Shown here: one piece after another, positions 50,478 to 61,809 of the stretch
How positions within the stretch are numbered: position 1 is the first letter of the stretch
Layout of the letters: the number at the start of each line of letters is the position of its first letter
NCBI RefSeq assembly: GCF_910592395.1
Contig: NC_088325.1
Location: forward strand, 5,797,501 to 5,861,500
Reading direction: 5' to 3'
DNA from: Lineus longissimus
Taxonomy: Eukaryota; Nemertea; Pilidiophora; Heteronemertea; Lineidae
DNA length: 64,000 bases
Notes under the pieces: model-generated
Database searches by the model: none
Told to the model about the DNA's origin: nothing
Seen by the model: the letters and a program-made list of their open reading frames with translations, nothing else
Position numbers and translations under genes: made by a program

Positions 50478-50797
50478 GTAGGTTATACGGATTTGGTAGG
50501 GTGGCAGGTTGGGGTAGGTAGTTGGTAACGGTTCCTTGATGTAATGGCTGCAGGTCGGCCGTTGTTCGGGCTGGTTGGTTAGGTTATCGGTTTTTTCTTA
50601 TGATATTTGTCTCAGGGGTAGAGTATACTCGGGTATTACCGTCACAGTCCTTGAATTCTCTGCTGTCCGGGGACACTGATGCCTTGTGAGATTTTTTCCA
50701 CCTTGGGGCAAGCAGGGAGCCTTTATAGTCGAATCGGTATGAGTTTGTGAGCTTGAAAGCAGTTATTGATTTAGGGAAGTGAGGGTCAAAGTCAACT

Positions 50798-52760
50798 TTG
50801 GTTTTTGTTTGTACGTTTCAGATGCGGGTACAAGAGGTGCCTCGTTGGGAACTTGACTGTGAGTTTAATCCATTAGTGTGTTTGTCCGAAAAAAGGACGC
50901 CGCGTTATGTCGACTATGAGGGCAGACCGGTGCCCTCCCGTCAGCTGGACTTAAAAGAGATGTTGTGTCGTGACTGGGAACTTTGTGTTGATAACTGGGA
51001 ACTGCTGTTAAAGGATCTGACTCTGCGTGACCCGCAGTGTTTCGTGGCGGGGCAGCTGCAGTCAGAGTTGGTAAATTGGGAAATGTTGCTGGATTTTGTA
51101 GATGATGATCAGTCGGAAACAGTGAGGGGTTGGATTTGAAATGGGATCAACGTACTGGATTTTTTCAAACCATATAAGGGGGTTTACAATGGGATCAAGC
51201 TGAATGCAGATACCCCTCCTTCGTGCATCTTTAGTAATTTCGGAAATTGTGAAAGTTTTAAGGATGAGATTAGCGAACATTTGCAGGAGGGTTTGATGAA
51301 GTAGTGGGGAAAGTTGGAGAAGTTCGGCCCCCCAATTTAGTTATGCCACTGTTAATGATCGAGGGGTCGCGACAGTATCGGTTGTGTCACGATGAACGTT
51401 ATCTGAATTTGTTCATGCAACACAGACCGTTTTCGTTAGAAGGGTTATCTTTGATTCCCGGGTTGCTCGAGGCGGAGGATTTCATGGCGTCTTCGGACGA
51501 AAAGTCCGCTTACATGGGTATTCGGTTGTCGCAGGAGTCGAGGAAATATTTTGGACTGGAATTTGGTGGGTACTACTTTCAGTATACGGTGCTACCGTTC
51601 GGTTGGAGTATTTCCCCGTTTGTTTACCAAACGACGGGCATGCACGTTACTTCGTTCCTGCGTAGGAAGGGTGTCATAACAACTCAATACTTAGATGATC
51701 GATTCTTAGGCCCTTTGGTGGGGGCTGGTGGGTCAGGTGTGCAGAAAACAGGCCTATCGATTTATTTTAATGTGGCAACTCTTACGCTGTTGGGCTTTAC
51801 CATCGAATTCCTAAAGACTGTGTGGTTTCCTCTCTTACAATTACAGCACCTGGGGTTTATTGTGCATGCTGACTCTAGGCATTTTGAGATTCATGAGGCC
51901 AAAAAAAATGCATTTAGGACACTAACGGAGACAATCTTGGACTCGGACAATGTGCCGGTGAAACTACTTCAGAAATTTATGGGAAAATGTGTCTCGTTTA
52001 GTTTGTGTGTGCCGGCGGCAAAACTAGACATCCGAGTGATGGCTAGGAAGGTTAGCTGGACGGGAAAATATGGTAGCTTGATTCCTATAGTGGGGGAATT
52101 GAAGGAGGAGATTGTTTTCTGGCGTTGTTTAGATGACCATGTCAATTGGGTGAAGTGGCGAGAAGAACGTCATACGGAGCTGCATCTCGCGACGGATGCG
52201 AGTGGGTTTGGTTGGGGTGCCTATTTATCGGACGAGGTCGTCATAAGGGATTTCTGGGCGAAGGATGATTCCAGGCCAATTCATCTTAAGGAGGCAGAGG
52301 CCCTTCTAAAAACTTTACAGGCGATCCCAGATGTTATCGCCAACAAGAGAGTAGAGGTTTGGGTTGATAACCAGGCTCTCATGAAATCTTGGGAGAACTG
52401 AGGTAGCAAGGATCTGGCGTTGGTTAAGATAATCAAGGCTATATTCCTGTGGGTGGCCAAAGTGAATTGTGATTTGAGATTGGTGTATGTCCGTTCGGCC
52501 CTGAATCCGGCTGACGCCCCGTCTCGGGCTATATCCTTGTCAGATTCGCGGCTTTCTCGATCGGCTTGGGGCAAGGTAGAAGCTCTCTTCGGCCCGCATA
52601 CTTTTCGTTGTTTCGGTTTTTTGGTTTCGTTGGGAGAATGGTGTGGTGTGGGTTTTTCTATAAGTGTTGGGTGTGGGAAGTGTGAACACTTAGAGTGCAA
52701 ACGATGGTCCGCAGTGAGTACTGGGACAAAGGGGAAGTTCACCATTCTTCCCATCTCTTA
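50798..52760 (+). pseudogene. DIRS/Ngaro-like reverse transcriptase-RNase H
   Basis: Copies RNA to DNA in retroelements that integrate through a tyrosine recombinase. The region 51304-52401 is open and contains PPNLVMPLLMIEG, LCHDERYLNLF, the second RT motif (DEKSAYMGIRL), YYFQYTVLPFGWSISPFVYQ, the catalytic QYLDDRFLG, then RNase H (LATDASGFGWGAYL, KEAEALLKTLQ, VEVWVDNQALMKSW). After TGA at 52399 it goes on in frame through RLVYVRSALNPADAPSRA. Upstream, 50798-51139 (stop TGA 51137) and a stop near 51299 break the N-terminal part. No recombinase domain was found downstream. Confidence 0.85.
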
Positions 52761-52810
52761 ACCCTAGCGTGGAATATGCATCTGTCGTCACACCACTCGA
52801 GATACGGTGT
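52731..52810. repeat. Direct repeat, first copy, 3' of the RT gene
   Basis: GTTCACCATTCTTCCCATCT and the following bases up to GATACGGTGT match 53065-53142 in direct orientation with few differences. Split direct repeats at the 3' end are characteristic of Ngaro-type elements. Confidence 0.8.
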
Positions 52811-53064
52811 TATTCCGAGTGAGGTGACGTCACTGATCATGTGAATACCCAAATGATCCCATTCTGCTTTGGAATGATCAGTAGAGGGCCGCGGGTCTAT
52901 GCCGCACTGGAACAGTATTGGATGACGGAGGTGGACTGCAGTTAAACCCATTGGAACAAGGCGGTAGTCCACCGACTGCCTGGATTGGGAAGGGGCTTGT
53001 AGCAGGGAAGTTTTGTTTTTTCCCCTCCCCCCTTGCAGGCGATATCTGCTGCATGTTTTATGCT

Positions 53065-53142
53065 GGGGAGTTCACCATTCTTCCCATCTCTTAACCCTAG
53101 CGTGGAACATGCATCTGTCGTCACACCACTCGGGATACGGTG
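53065..53142. repeat. Direct repeat, second copy
   Basis: Partner of 52731-52810. The roughly 250 bases between them hold no recognisable gene. Together they probably form the 3' split terminal repeats of the DIRS/Ngaro-like element. Confidence 0.8.
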
Positions 53143-53344
53143 TGATGATTTCTGCACATTGCCCTTTGGCTATTAACTTTAATCATTGATAGTGCTTATA
53201 ATGTGTCATTTTCACGATCGTCATGATCGTCACAAGTGTCGTCATCAGCAATACACATAACACGTATTTTTTAACGTATACTTCATCGCGTTTCGATTAT
53301 CCTTACCAGAATTCTCAACCCGAATGTAAATACTTTAAATTCAA

Positions 53345-55064
53345 GAAAATAACACCACTTCATTAACAGCCGGTGTCGCCGCCCCTGACTCATATGGAGG
53401 CGAACAGAGCTGCTGAGAAGGCCGATCATTGGCTGGGATTCCAGAGTGGGTTGTCCAGTCCTCATATCCAATATACTTCAGTTCGAGTCAAATCCTTATT
53501 GTTTGGGTTGTTGAAACCGATTCGTAGGTCTCCTATAAATGGGATAGTGGGATCAGGGCCTTCGGCCATTGTACTGAGTGTCCCAGAACATTTTCAACTA
53601 ATCGTTCACAACACCCACAGTCAATTCAAGTCCATCACAATTTCCTCCTCGACTACATTCACGAACTCTGGTCCATCGACGGCAGTCTCCTCTTCTTCCT
53701 CCAAGATAGCATGTGGTCCAGCTTCGATTGGCCTTGGTCGAAACGATGCATCAAATCAATTGACGATAACGTCCTCATCAACACCATCGCAGGCATCTCT
53801 GATGATGTTGGTCACGTCTCTCAGGCCGATGTGAGGGCAGTCTCCTCGTGACAAAGGTTTGGTCCATGTTAAAGAAGAACCGCATCTGTATATCAAGATA
53901 ATCGATGCTCCCAGTAACCGCATCTCGGAAGGTCTGGATCCTTGCAGCAGCATCAGCGGGGACGGTCGTTGTATTCTTGGTCACCTTCCGTAGGGACACG
54001 TGGCGTCTCTTCATCAAGCACTCCACCCAGCCTATGGATGCGTTGAAATCCGTCAGCTGAGGGCGACAATGCTGAATCCCTTCTCTGACATCTTGGGCTA
54101 ACTCATTCCACCAGCTTTGCCACACTACCAACACCTTATCTTGAATGTCGAGAACGGAGACTGCGAGGCGACGCTCTCCCATCTGCTGCAGCCATTGGTA
54201 AAGCTGGTCCTCAACCTGTGGCCAGAACGGATCACGGGGCTCCATCACCGTCTTCTTCCGGCCATGCCCTTGTTCTTGCTTCTGCTCGAGGTCCTCGAGA
54301 TTCCACCTTCTAAACGTCTCCCAGGGGATGTTATAGTGGGCGGCGAACTCTCTCATACTGCGCACCGTACCGTTCACCACTGCCTCCTTCTTGTCTCTCA
54401 GGTAGGCCTTTTTTTGTCACGGTGTAGCGCCGGCGTCGTTTTCTCAGCAGCTCTACAGCATCCATTGTCGCACAGGTTGTCTGCAATGTGGGTACCCTCA
54501 GTGGGGCTTCATTTATAGGCCTAAGAGGCCCTAGAATTACACAAGAAAACCACAAATCCTAGAAACTTCGATTCTGTTTTCTCCCACGTAGGCATAGGGA
54601 GTATAAACAAAAAAGAGGGTTGTAGAAAAAACAGAGGATGAGCTCCTCGTTTTTCTTCGGAATTTCGTCACTACTATCATTGCCTGGATCTCACTTTGCT
54701 TTACTAATGCAAGCGTTCGTAGATTTTCCTTCAGAGTTTCAATAAGGACCTTTTTTGTTTTGGGGGGTTTGGATCAATCTAAAAAGTGCTTCAGTTTTAT
54801 GAGACAACCTGTATAAACGGTCGGCGAGTGGCCTTACCATTTACGTCATTCCACATGCGCACTCATCGACCAGTAGGCCCACAACACTTCGAATCAATAG
54901 GGCTGCGGTAATTAGTCGTTAAGCGTAACCGTGACAGCTCGGCTGAGCCGTCACTAGTTACCGACCGACTGCAAGGGCCAGCGAAGTCACTCATTGGTTA
55001 CTTCTGGTGAATAGACTCGAGAGAAGAGGCCGGGCCTTGAATATCCCGAAGTGGTGTTATTTTC
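53345..55064. mobile_element. Pogo-like DNA transposon, internally deleted copy 3
   Basis: Same family as 16608-19426, inverted. GAAAATAACACCACTTC lies at 53345-53361 and its complement at 55048-55064. Flanking internal sequences match closely, for example 53378-53500 with 19270-19390 and 54700-54840 with 17020-17120. It lacks most of the catalytic domain and the MITE present in copy 2, whose empty insertion site is visible near 55028-55040. Confidence 0.8.
53621..54465 (-). pseudogene. Pogo-like transposase, internally deleted
   Basis: The - strand protein starts MDAVELLRKRRRRYTVTKKG, shifts frame, and is open from 54380 through the HTH region, the RRHVSLRKVTKNTTTVP segment and the first catalytic Asp (FFFNMDQTFV). 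It then jumps at about 53848 directly to CPHIGLRDVTNIIRDA, which in copy 2 lies about 170 codons further on. The second and third catalytic residues are deleted. The acidic C-terminal tail follows to 53621. It cannot encode an active enzyme. Confidence 0.85.
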
Positions 55065-55241
55065 ATGAATATACAGTATATACTGTATATACGTATAGCC
55101 TGCTAATACAGTTTTTCTGCATGTCATAATATGATTGAATTCCGTGAAAGAAATATATTGTGTAAACCTTTTTTGTCAGTAAAATATGAATAAAAACGTA
55201 ATTTTACAGTTGATTCGTTCATTATAATCAGATATCTCAGC

Positions 55242-55859
55242 ATGGACATTTCAAGCAGAGACCTTCTCTTGAAACATCCATTCACATGTCTCGTGGCAGG
55301 ACCGACTGTGTGTGGAAAGTATGTCTTTGTGCAAAGACTGAAGTCTACTATCGAGCAACTACCTTAAAGGATTGTTTGGTGCTATGGAGGTGAATGGCAG
55401 GACTCATTTGCAACATTTCTCCATGTAGAGTTCGTCTCTGGTCTGAATTTTTCGGAAAAGCATTCTGCTGGCATGCAAACATTGCTCGTAATCGATGATT
55501 TAATGTGCAACACCGACGAAAAAGTCACCAAAATATTCACCAGAGGGTGCCACCATCAAAATATGAGTGGGGTTTACATTGTTCAAACGTTGTTTCATAA
55601 AGGAAAAGAGCAACGCACCATCAGTTATTCGAATCATCTTGTGCTATTCAAAAATCCAAGCGACATGTCTCAGATTACGCATTTTGCAAAGCAAATTTCT
55701 CCTGGTAATACAAAGATCGTTCACGAAGCTTTCAATGATGCCACGCATCATCACTTTGAATATCTATTCTTATATTTCAAGGCGTCGACCAACGATGATT
55801 TACGCTTCAGGACAAATATTTTTCCTGGTGAGAATCAAATTGTATACTTAACAAAATGA
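55242..55859 (+). pseudogene. Third Polinton fragment: packaging ATPase
   Basis: The frame starts at 55242 (MDISSRDLLLKHPFTCLVAG) with a Walker A-like PTVCGKYVF in which the usual Thr/Ser after Lys is Tyr. A stop follows near 55365. The open part 55473-55859 has the Walker B LLVIDDLMCNTDEKV and the C-terminal region YIVQTLFHKGKEQRTISYSN and FKNPSDMSQITHFAKQ, which parallel QNLFH and LLESPLDQSAG in the old Polinton ATPase. The family is clear; the altered P-loop and the stop make it non-functional. Confidence 0.82.
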
Positions 55860-56236
55860 CAATCCAAGCGTGTAACAGTCGGCACGTGTTGGCAGGTGGC
55901 GTAGCATCAATTCAAAATGGCAAAATATCACATAAAACATTATGTACACCAGTTGAAGGTATTGAAATCAGCCCAGGCAAAAAAAGATGTACAATTCTTC
56001 ACACAGCCGATAAAAGCCTCCTCAATGCTGTGGGAGAGTCGGCAAACAACTGTTTAAAAGGGAACGTACCCCTCCATCGAAGTCAGTTCAAATGTCTGAA
56101 GAAACACAAGCACTCTATTCGTAAATTAGCTTGCAAGAAGACATCATTAAAGGAGTGTAAACGGATCATTCAAAAGGGCGTTTTTTAGGGGCATTGCTGG
56201 TTCCTGCGATTAAAGCCATTGGAAGTATTTTTGACG
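55856..56236 (+). pseudogene. Third Polinton fragment: small basic virion-type protein
   Basis: Overlaps the ATPase stop by ATGA. The C-terminal part is strongly basic (CLKKHKHSIRKLACKKTSLK) and ends in a glycine/hydrophobic tail after a TAG or frame change near 56186-56188 (GALLVPAIKAIGSIF in another frame). Small Polinton proteins with this KKHK-basic plus GALLGP-type hydrophobic end usually follow the ATPase. The role is inferred as capsid- or core-associated. Confidence 0.6.
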
Positions 56237-56293
56237 TTTAATTACTAGCGGTTGTGATCAAAACGTACAACGGAAATTAGCCAAATAAGAAAA

Positions 56294-56577
56294 ATGTCGC
56301 TAATACCTCATGAGATGGTTGAAAAATATCTATATCAGCAAAGTTACAAAGAGGACACTAAACCGCAGGCACACAATGCGATGGGTATAGACCATGAAAT
56401 ACAAGAAATACTGTCCTCGACCTCTATGAGTGATTACGATAAGGCGATAGCATACTCACAACTGCTGCGCAAATATTTGGGAGCTATACATTCGCCGTCT
56501 GTAGATTTAAATGTTGCACCAAAAGCTCAACAAACGCAGCCGCCTACTGTTGCTGCGTTTGTTGAGCTTTTGGTTCA
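56294..56577 (+). pseudogene. Third Polinton fragment: helical capsid-module protein, N-terminal part
   Basis: The start MSLIPHEMVEKYLYQQSYKE and a helical segment (STSMSDYDKAIAYSQLLRKY) resemble a conserved small Polinton gene that follows the ATPase. The frame runs into a 20-bp hairpin and then into the terminal repeat of a Harbinger-type element at 56578. A matching C-terminal part seems to resume after that element at about 58687. Confidence 0.6.
56521..56572. repeat. 20-bp perfect inverted repeat beside the Harbinger insertion
   Basis: AAAAGCTCAACAAACGCAGC at 56521-56540 recurs as its exact complement (GCTGCGTTTGTTGAGCTTTT) at 56552-56571, separated by 11 bases. It lies 6 bases before the Harbinger terminal repeat. 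Confidence 0.85.
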
Positions 56578-56699
56578 GCTATCCTGTTTCCGAGATCGGC
56601 TCCGGACAGTTAATCCGATCCCGATCTCGGAGACGTGACGCTCTATTTCAGGTTCTGCTACGCTGGTACATGATATGCGATTGGTGATTCGGCCGAAAG

Positions 56700-57011
56700 A
56701 TGTCAGCCTTGTATCAAAGTCAAAATGGCGGCAGATTGAGTTTGGTCGAGCTGGCAGCTCTTGCAGATGATGATGATTTAATGTTGTACGCATTAGGTAA
56801 AACTCTAATTACTGGTGAATCAACCAATCCTCAGTTCGAACGATTTAACATCAACATGTATAATGATGAGCAGTGTAAAGCTATGTTCAGGTTCACTAAA
56901 GCTGACATTAGCCAACTTGCCAATGCGCTTGTAATTCCACCTAATGTAATTCCAACAAATGTAAACATGGGTGTATTGCGAGTGGGCATGATGGTTTATG
57001 CATGCTTTTGA
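56700..57011 (+). pseudogene. Harbinger-like transposase, N-terminal fragment
   Basis: A 103-codon frame with NMYNDEQCKAMFRFTKADIS followed by QLANALVIP. This matches the usual N-terminal region of PIF/Harbinger transposases, in which an F-x-FR-F-KADI segment precedes the catalytic domain. A TGA at 57009-57011 ends it, and the sequence after it still has a few plausible codons before the catalytic domain is lost. It gives the family of the surrounding transposon. Confidence 0.65.
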
Positions 57012-57368
57012 GGAGACTGGCCTAGCTATCCCAACGACTGGAACACAGATACACGTATGGTTGACCCGCATAGGGAGGGCCGGGGGGGGGGGTAACATAC
57101 AGTTTGCTCTTGGACTGTGTGTCCGTGTGTACCTAGTATGTAATGCATGCATGTAGGCTACATGTCATTACATGATTCACAGATCTTTTCATGGTCTGTG
57201 TCTGGACTGTAAAACGGCACTTCACTTTACCGATGAAATGGTCATAAATACCATGAAATAATTGTGCAAAATGCCGATTCACTATAATGGTCTTCATGCT
57301 TATCTAACTACTTAGCACTTCAAATCAGGTATTTTAATTCACATAAAGAAGAAATTTAGGAAAACCCT

Positions 57369-58528
57369 GCGCCTATGGCAAGCGGAGTGTCCAGTAATTA
57401 AAAAAACCTAGATTTATTCAAAAAAAACTGTTTTTTTACCTAATAAATAAGTTTATTTGGAAAAAATTTAGGTTTTTTTAAAACAACCTTGTTTATTTGC
57501 TAATAAACCGAGTTTCTTTAATAAAACCAATTTTTTTACTTTCTTTCCTAATAAAGTAGTTTTTTTTTACAGAAACTAACATTTTATGCTAAAAAACCTG
57601 GTTTTTACCACATAACCGTATAAAATATAAGTTTCTGTACAGAAATGTCCATTTATTCAATAAAACAAGGTTTATCACCAAAACAACCTAGTTTATTTAA
57701 AAAAACTAAGTTTATTACTAATAAACCTCTTTTTTTTTTAAACTGGTTTATTAGAAAACTTACATTTTTAAACCTCGATCCTACCTACATTGAGTTATCT
57801 GGGATGAGGTTAGGGTCTCACTAACTAGTTTACAGAGTGCAGTGCAGTGCAGCATTACAAAGCTTTCCCATGTATGAATGCGGTGATCATGACGACTAGG
57901 AACGAGGTTCAATAGTGATACCGGATTGTATGCTACATGTGCTACCGATTCAGAATCGCACTGGCTACAAGGCAGTAGTACCACGTGGTGCCGAGGTTGC
58001 CCATCCTCGTCCCGATAACATCGCGGATTCGTGTACATGGGGCGGGGTAGAAAATACAAGTTTCTCGATAGAAAGTAGGTTTTTGCACGCCGTTTGTCCA
58101 ATTATTCAAACAACCTACATTTTTACAATAAAACCAGGTTTTATTGCAAAAAAACTAAGTTGTTTTGAATAAAACCAAGTTTTTTACGTAAAAAGGTAGG
58201 TTTATTAGCCATTTGTCCAGTTAATGTTAATAAACCAATATTCTTTTCTATAAAACTAAGTTTATTACCACTGGATGAAAAACTTATATTTTAGTGAATA
58301 AAACCAAGTTTATTTGTTAAACTTGACATTTGTGGATATAAACAAGGTTTATTAGGTAAAAAACTTGGTTTTATTAAAGAAACTCGGTTTTTTTAAGGAA
58401 ATAAACAAGGTTGTTTTAGAAAAACCTATATTTTTTCCAAATAAACTTAGTTTATTACGTAAAAAAACAGTTTTTTTGAATAAATCTAGGTGTTTTTAAT
58501 TACTAGACACTCCGCTTGCCATATGCGC
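57369..58528. mobile_element. AT-rich palindromic element, copy B (nested)
   Basis: Both ends carry GCGC-TATGGCAAGCGGAGTGT-TAGTAATTAAAAA-CCTAGATTTATTC words in inverted orientation, about 50 bp with a few mismatches. The interior is a degenerate array of AAACCTAGTTTATTA-like words in both orientations around a GC-richer core (57790-58070). Copy A at 10931-11587 shares one end and the core. No coding frame. Confidence 0.75.
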
Positions 58529-58686
58529 CGTTTGACACTTACGATATACAGCTGATTTTTCTCGGGTCACGGCAACGCGATAGATACAAAGTGTGCGCGG
58601 ATCGATGACGTCACGACATTTTATGATGACGCGGCGCTGAGCTATCCCGGAGCTGATCTCGGAAACGGGATAGCAGAATCTGTCTA

Positions 58687-59056
58687 GTACCCCTGTAACA
58701 ACGACAGCGGCACAACCTATTGATACAGCGACAGTAAGCCCAACGGCTGTCGCATCCCCATTACAGTCCCCTCTTTCGAGTAATGCGATATTACAGCAAG
58801 TACCTGGATACTCGAAATCAAAAGCCCAAAATTAGTTAAAGCACTGATGGACGAGGTCATTCTCAAATCATGCCTTCACTTCAACGTCAAGGACCTTCGA
58901 ACTCAAGGTAACAGGCAACTAGGTCGATGCTAATAGCCCAGAGTCATCGTCGATGGTTCACAGACTGCGGAGCCCGAGGTCAACTCCACGCCGTCAGCAC
59001 CGCCGTCGCTCGACCCACCGTTATTTCCACGTCAAGTCGGCGTTATCTCCCTTTAA
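58687..59056 (+). pseudogene. Third Polinton fragment: C-terminal part after Harbinger
   Basis: One frame reads TPVTTTAAQPIDTATVSPTA and then SSNAILQQVPGYSKSKAQ, a low-complexity linker followed by a VP-KA helix. It seems to complete the gene begun at 56294. The frame then breaks at a TAG, and another reads VKALMDEVILKSCLHFNVKD. A short Pro/Ser-rich stretch follows near 58976-59040. The link to 56294 is inferred from protein style and colinearity. Confidence 0.45.
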
Positions 59057-59292
59057 AACATAACCTCCCTCTAAATCGACGGTTATATATACTACATGTA
59101 CTTCCCTAGCTGGGTATATGCTTCCGATGTCCGGTGTGGCTAGCCTAATACCATTAAGCCCCGCGTGGTGGCGCTGAGGCGGCCGCTGCAGATTTCACAT
59201 GAGTCAGTCTATCCTGTGCAGTCAATCATGGAAGGATTATGATTCTGCTGGTGTCAAATTAATCGAGAGAGCTTGCTCTTCAAATACATATT
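59057..59292. other. No gene seen
   Basis: Short flank between the Polinton fragment and the next transposon's terminal repeat. No repeat or frame of note. Confidence 0.4.
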
Positions 59293-61809
59293 CTCTAGTT
59301 TCGCCTTTTTTATGGTGGGTTCCATATATTCAGGCCATACCCCTTCCTGTACTAACTAGATCATGGTAATTTATAGCTTTTGTGTGCATATAGCATGTAT
59401 GGCCAGTCAGAGGTCCGGAGCGCCGTGCGGACATGGGCATTAAACATTACATGACTACTTGTAGATTTCCAACTAGGAAGTAAACTTGCTTCAAATGATT
59501 TCTGGGAAAACTGACGCCAATTACTGGATTTCAACGGATGTTTCTGAAAAAAAATTAATGAAAGGAAATTTGGAAAGTGTGAATGAGGTTTTATTTTCAG
59601 AGGGCAATTCAATCAATCTAATGAATTTATAACCTTGTTTGTACTTGTCTGACTCCAAAAAGGCTACATAAAATTATGCATGGAATAGAAGTGTCAGATA
59701 CATCGATTTCATCTTTTGAATTAAGTAGGCCTATGTTTCATAACCCGGTGAGTTTATAAACCAGTCTTGGCCTCTTTTTCTGCCATATACCGACATCATG
59801 GACAACGCAGATGAACCTCTTCCGAAGCGAAGAAGGAGTTATTCCGTCACGGAGAAAATTCGGTACCTAGAGGACTTTCAGACAGCCCTTTTGAATGGGA
59901 CGGTGGCCAGCATGACGGAATACGCGAACCACTACAAAATATCGATCCACACGTTCAGTAAATGGGACTTACCAAGCTTGGAACGAGGACAACAAGGGAA
60001 TGAAGGAAGAAGTAGAAGGGTGAAACCGAAAGATATCGGTTGCTGGCCACAAGTTGAAAATGAGCTTCATGAATGGTTTCTCCAGCAACGTGAAATACGC
60101 CTACCCGTCGCCGTACAGGACTTGCAAGAAAAGGCTTTGGAATTCTTCCATGCCTGGTGGGGTGGTCTGACAGATGCCCGGCGAAATGAAATCTTTGAAA
60201 CAAGACCAATCTTACATGATTTTCAAGCCTCGGCTGGATGGGTTGAACTTTTTATGAAGAGAAAACAGATTACCCTGCGTAAAGTGAACAAAAACACTAC
60301 AACCCTGCCAGCCGATGCTGCAATACGAATTGAGGTATTCCGCAATGAAGTCACTGCGACTATTGATCAATTCAACATCGCAATGCGATTTATTTTTAAC
60401 ATGGACGAAACTTTCATTATTTTGACTTTAGACCCATGAACTCGTGTAACCGAAAAGGTGCTGCTTCCATTGACGTACGTACGTCACGATCGAATGTTAA
60501 ACTAGGGTGCACTGTGACACTCTTCGTTGCGGCCAGTGGTGATAAGATGCTAGCCCACATAACGTTTCCGCGTCGTGGGTTTGTACGACAGCTAGCAGCC
60601 CTTCAAGCACAAGATTTGCTAGCTAATGTGGTTGTTACATCATCTGCCACAGGATGGGTAAGACAAGAGACAGCCGAACACTGGATCGAGGAAGTCTATC
60701 AACCGTACCTAGAGAGGCAGCCAGCAGAGCAGGTTATCTTGATACTGGATGGTTATAGTGTCCATCGGTCTGAAGACTTCGGTATGCGAGTAACGGAGCT
60801 AGGTGGAATCATGCACTTTGTACCAGCAGGGTGTACATCATTGGTCCAGCCCCTTTAGACGTTGCAGTTATGAAATCGTTTAAGTCCAACGCACGTAAGG
60901 AGTGGAAGTCGTGGAAAACGCAGCATACCAACGCAGCAGGACAATGCAACCGTATTGAACTAAATGATGTTGTCACCATTGTCAGTAACGCCTGGGAGGC
61001 TGTAACCCCCCAAGTGATCGAAAGCGGGTTTGAAGCATCCCTCCGCATGGGCGAAATTGAAGGAGGACCACTTCCTCAACTGGACGAAGAAGAGGAAGAT
61101 GGCATGGCATTCATCGATTTGCTTGACTATGAAGATGTGGGCCTACAGGAATAAGAAACTGTACTTAGAAGTTACTAAATATTGGATTAAATTTGCCAGT
61201 GACAACTCGCAAAAGAATGAAAAGGTTCGCTCAGTCCAAAGTTGGTGTCCTTTTCACTTGTTCTAAAGTGTGAGTTAAAATACGTATTGAATTTCAAACA
61301 GACCTGCATCCTCTAACTGAACGCCATTTTCACTTTTTGAGTGGTCTCTGGCAGACCGAGAGTGTAGCGGGGAATCCACGGTCACTTCGCTTGCGACGGC
61401 GTTGTGACACGCTTGCGGTAGTTAAAATAAGCTGGCGTCGGCAGCGTTGAGCCGTTCATTTCGATCATTTTGTTCCATCGCAAGCAAGCGCGACGCCGAC
61501 GCAAGTCATAATCGCGACAGTGGATCCCGCTTAAATTGCACTCTTCACTTTTTTGGAAACACCCTGTAGAAAGTCAGAATAAATTGCCTTCAGCCATGCA
61601 CGGGCATGACTGGGTTCAATTCACCTCTCCTTAAAAAGTCGAATCTATTTCACAATACCCGAAACCCCAAGCAATGGGTTCATGGCAGACCGACAATTCA
61701 TCCAATCATGTGAAGAGGGCGGACTTAAATTTAGTATGGGCCGTTCGTCGTAATCCATGTAAGTAGTCCCTGAAGTTAATGAACCCACCATAAAAAGGCG
61801 AAACTAGAG
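59293..61809. mobile_element. Pogo-like DNA transposon, copy 4
   Basis: Inverted ends CTCTAGTTTCGCCTTTTTTA with TGGTGGGTTC (59293-59322) and their complement at 61781-61809, differing by one T. The unit encloses the transposase pseudogene at 59798-61154. These ends differ from those of copies 2 and 3, so this is a separate family of the same superfamily. Confidence 0.8.
59798..61154 (+). pseudogene. Pogo-like transposase, copy 4
   Basis: About 450 codons. The N-terminus (DEPLPKRRRSYSVTEKIRYL) and the HTH region are followed by a second DNA-binding segment (KRKQITLRKVNKNTTTLP) and the catalytic motifs NMDETF, LILDGYS and PLDVAVMKSFK. The frame breaks near 60425, just after the first catalytic Asp, and near 60850, just before the third. 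Each break is consistent with a one-base indel. The C-terminal acidic tail ends DYEDVGLQE. Otherwise the enzyme is nearly complete. Confidence 0.87.

Larger units (their letters stand above)
56578..58674. mobile_element. PIF/Harbinger-type transposon, decayed
   Basis: The ends are inverted: GCTATCCTGTTTCCGAGATC with GGCTCCGG following on the left, and the complement of GCTATCCCGTTTCCGAGATC with AGCTCCGG on the right. Inside, 56700-57011 encodes the N-terminal part of a Harbinger transposase; the rest of the enzyme is missing and an AT-rich element is nested in its place. The insertion splits a third Polinton fragment. Confidence 0.75.
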
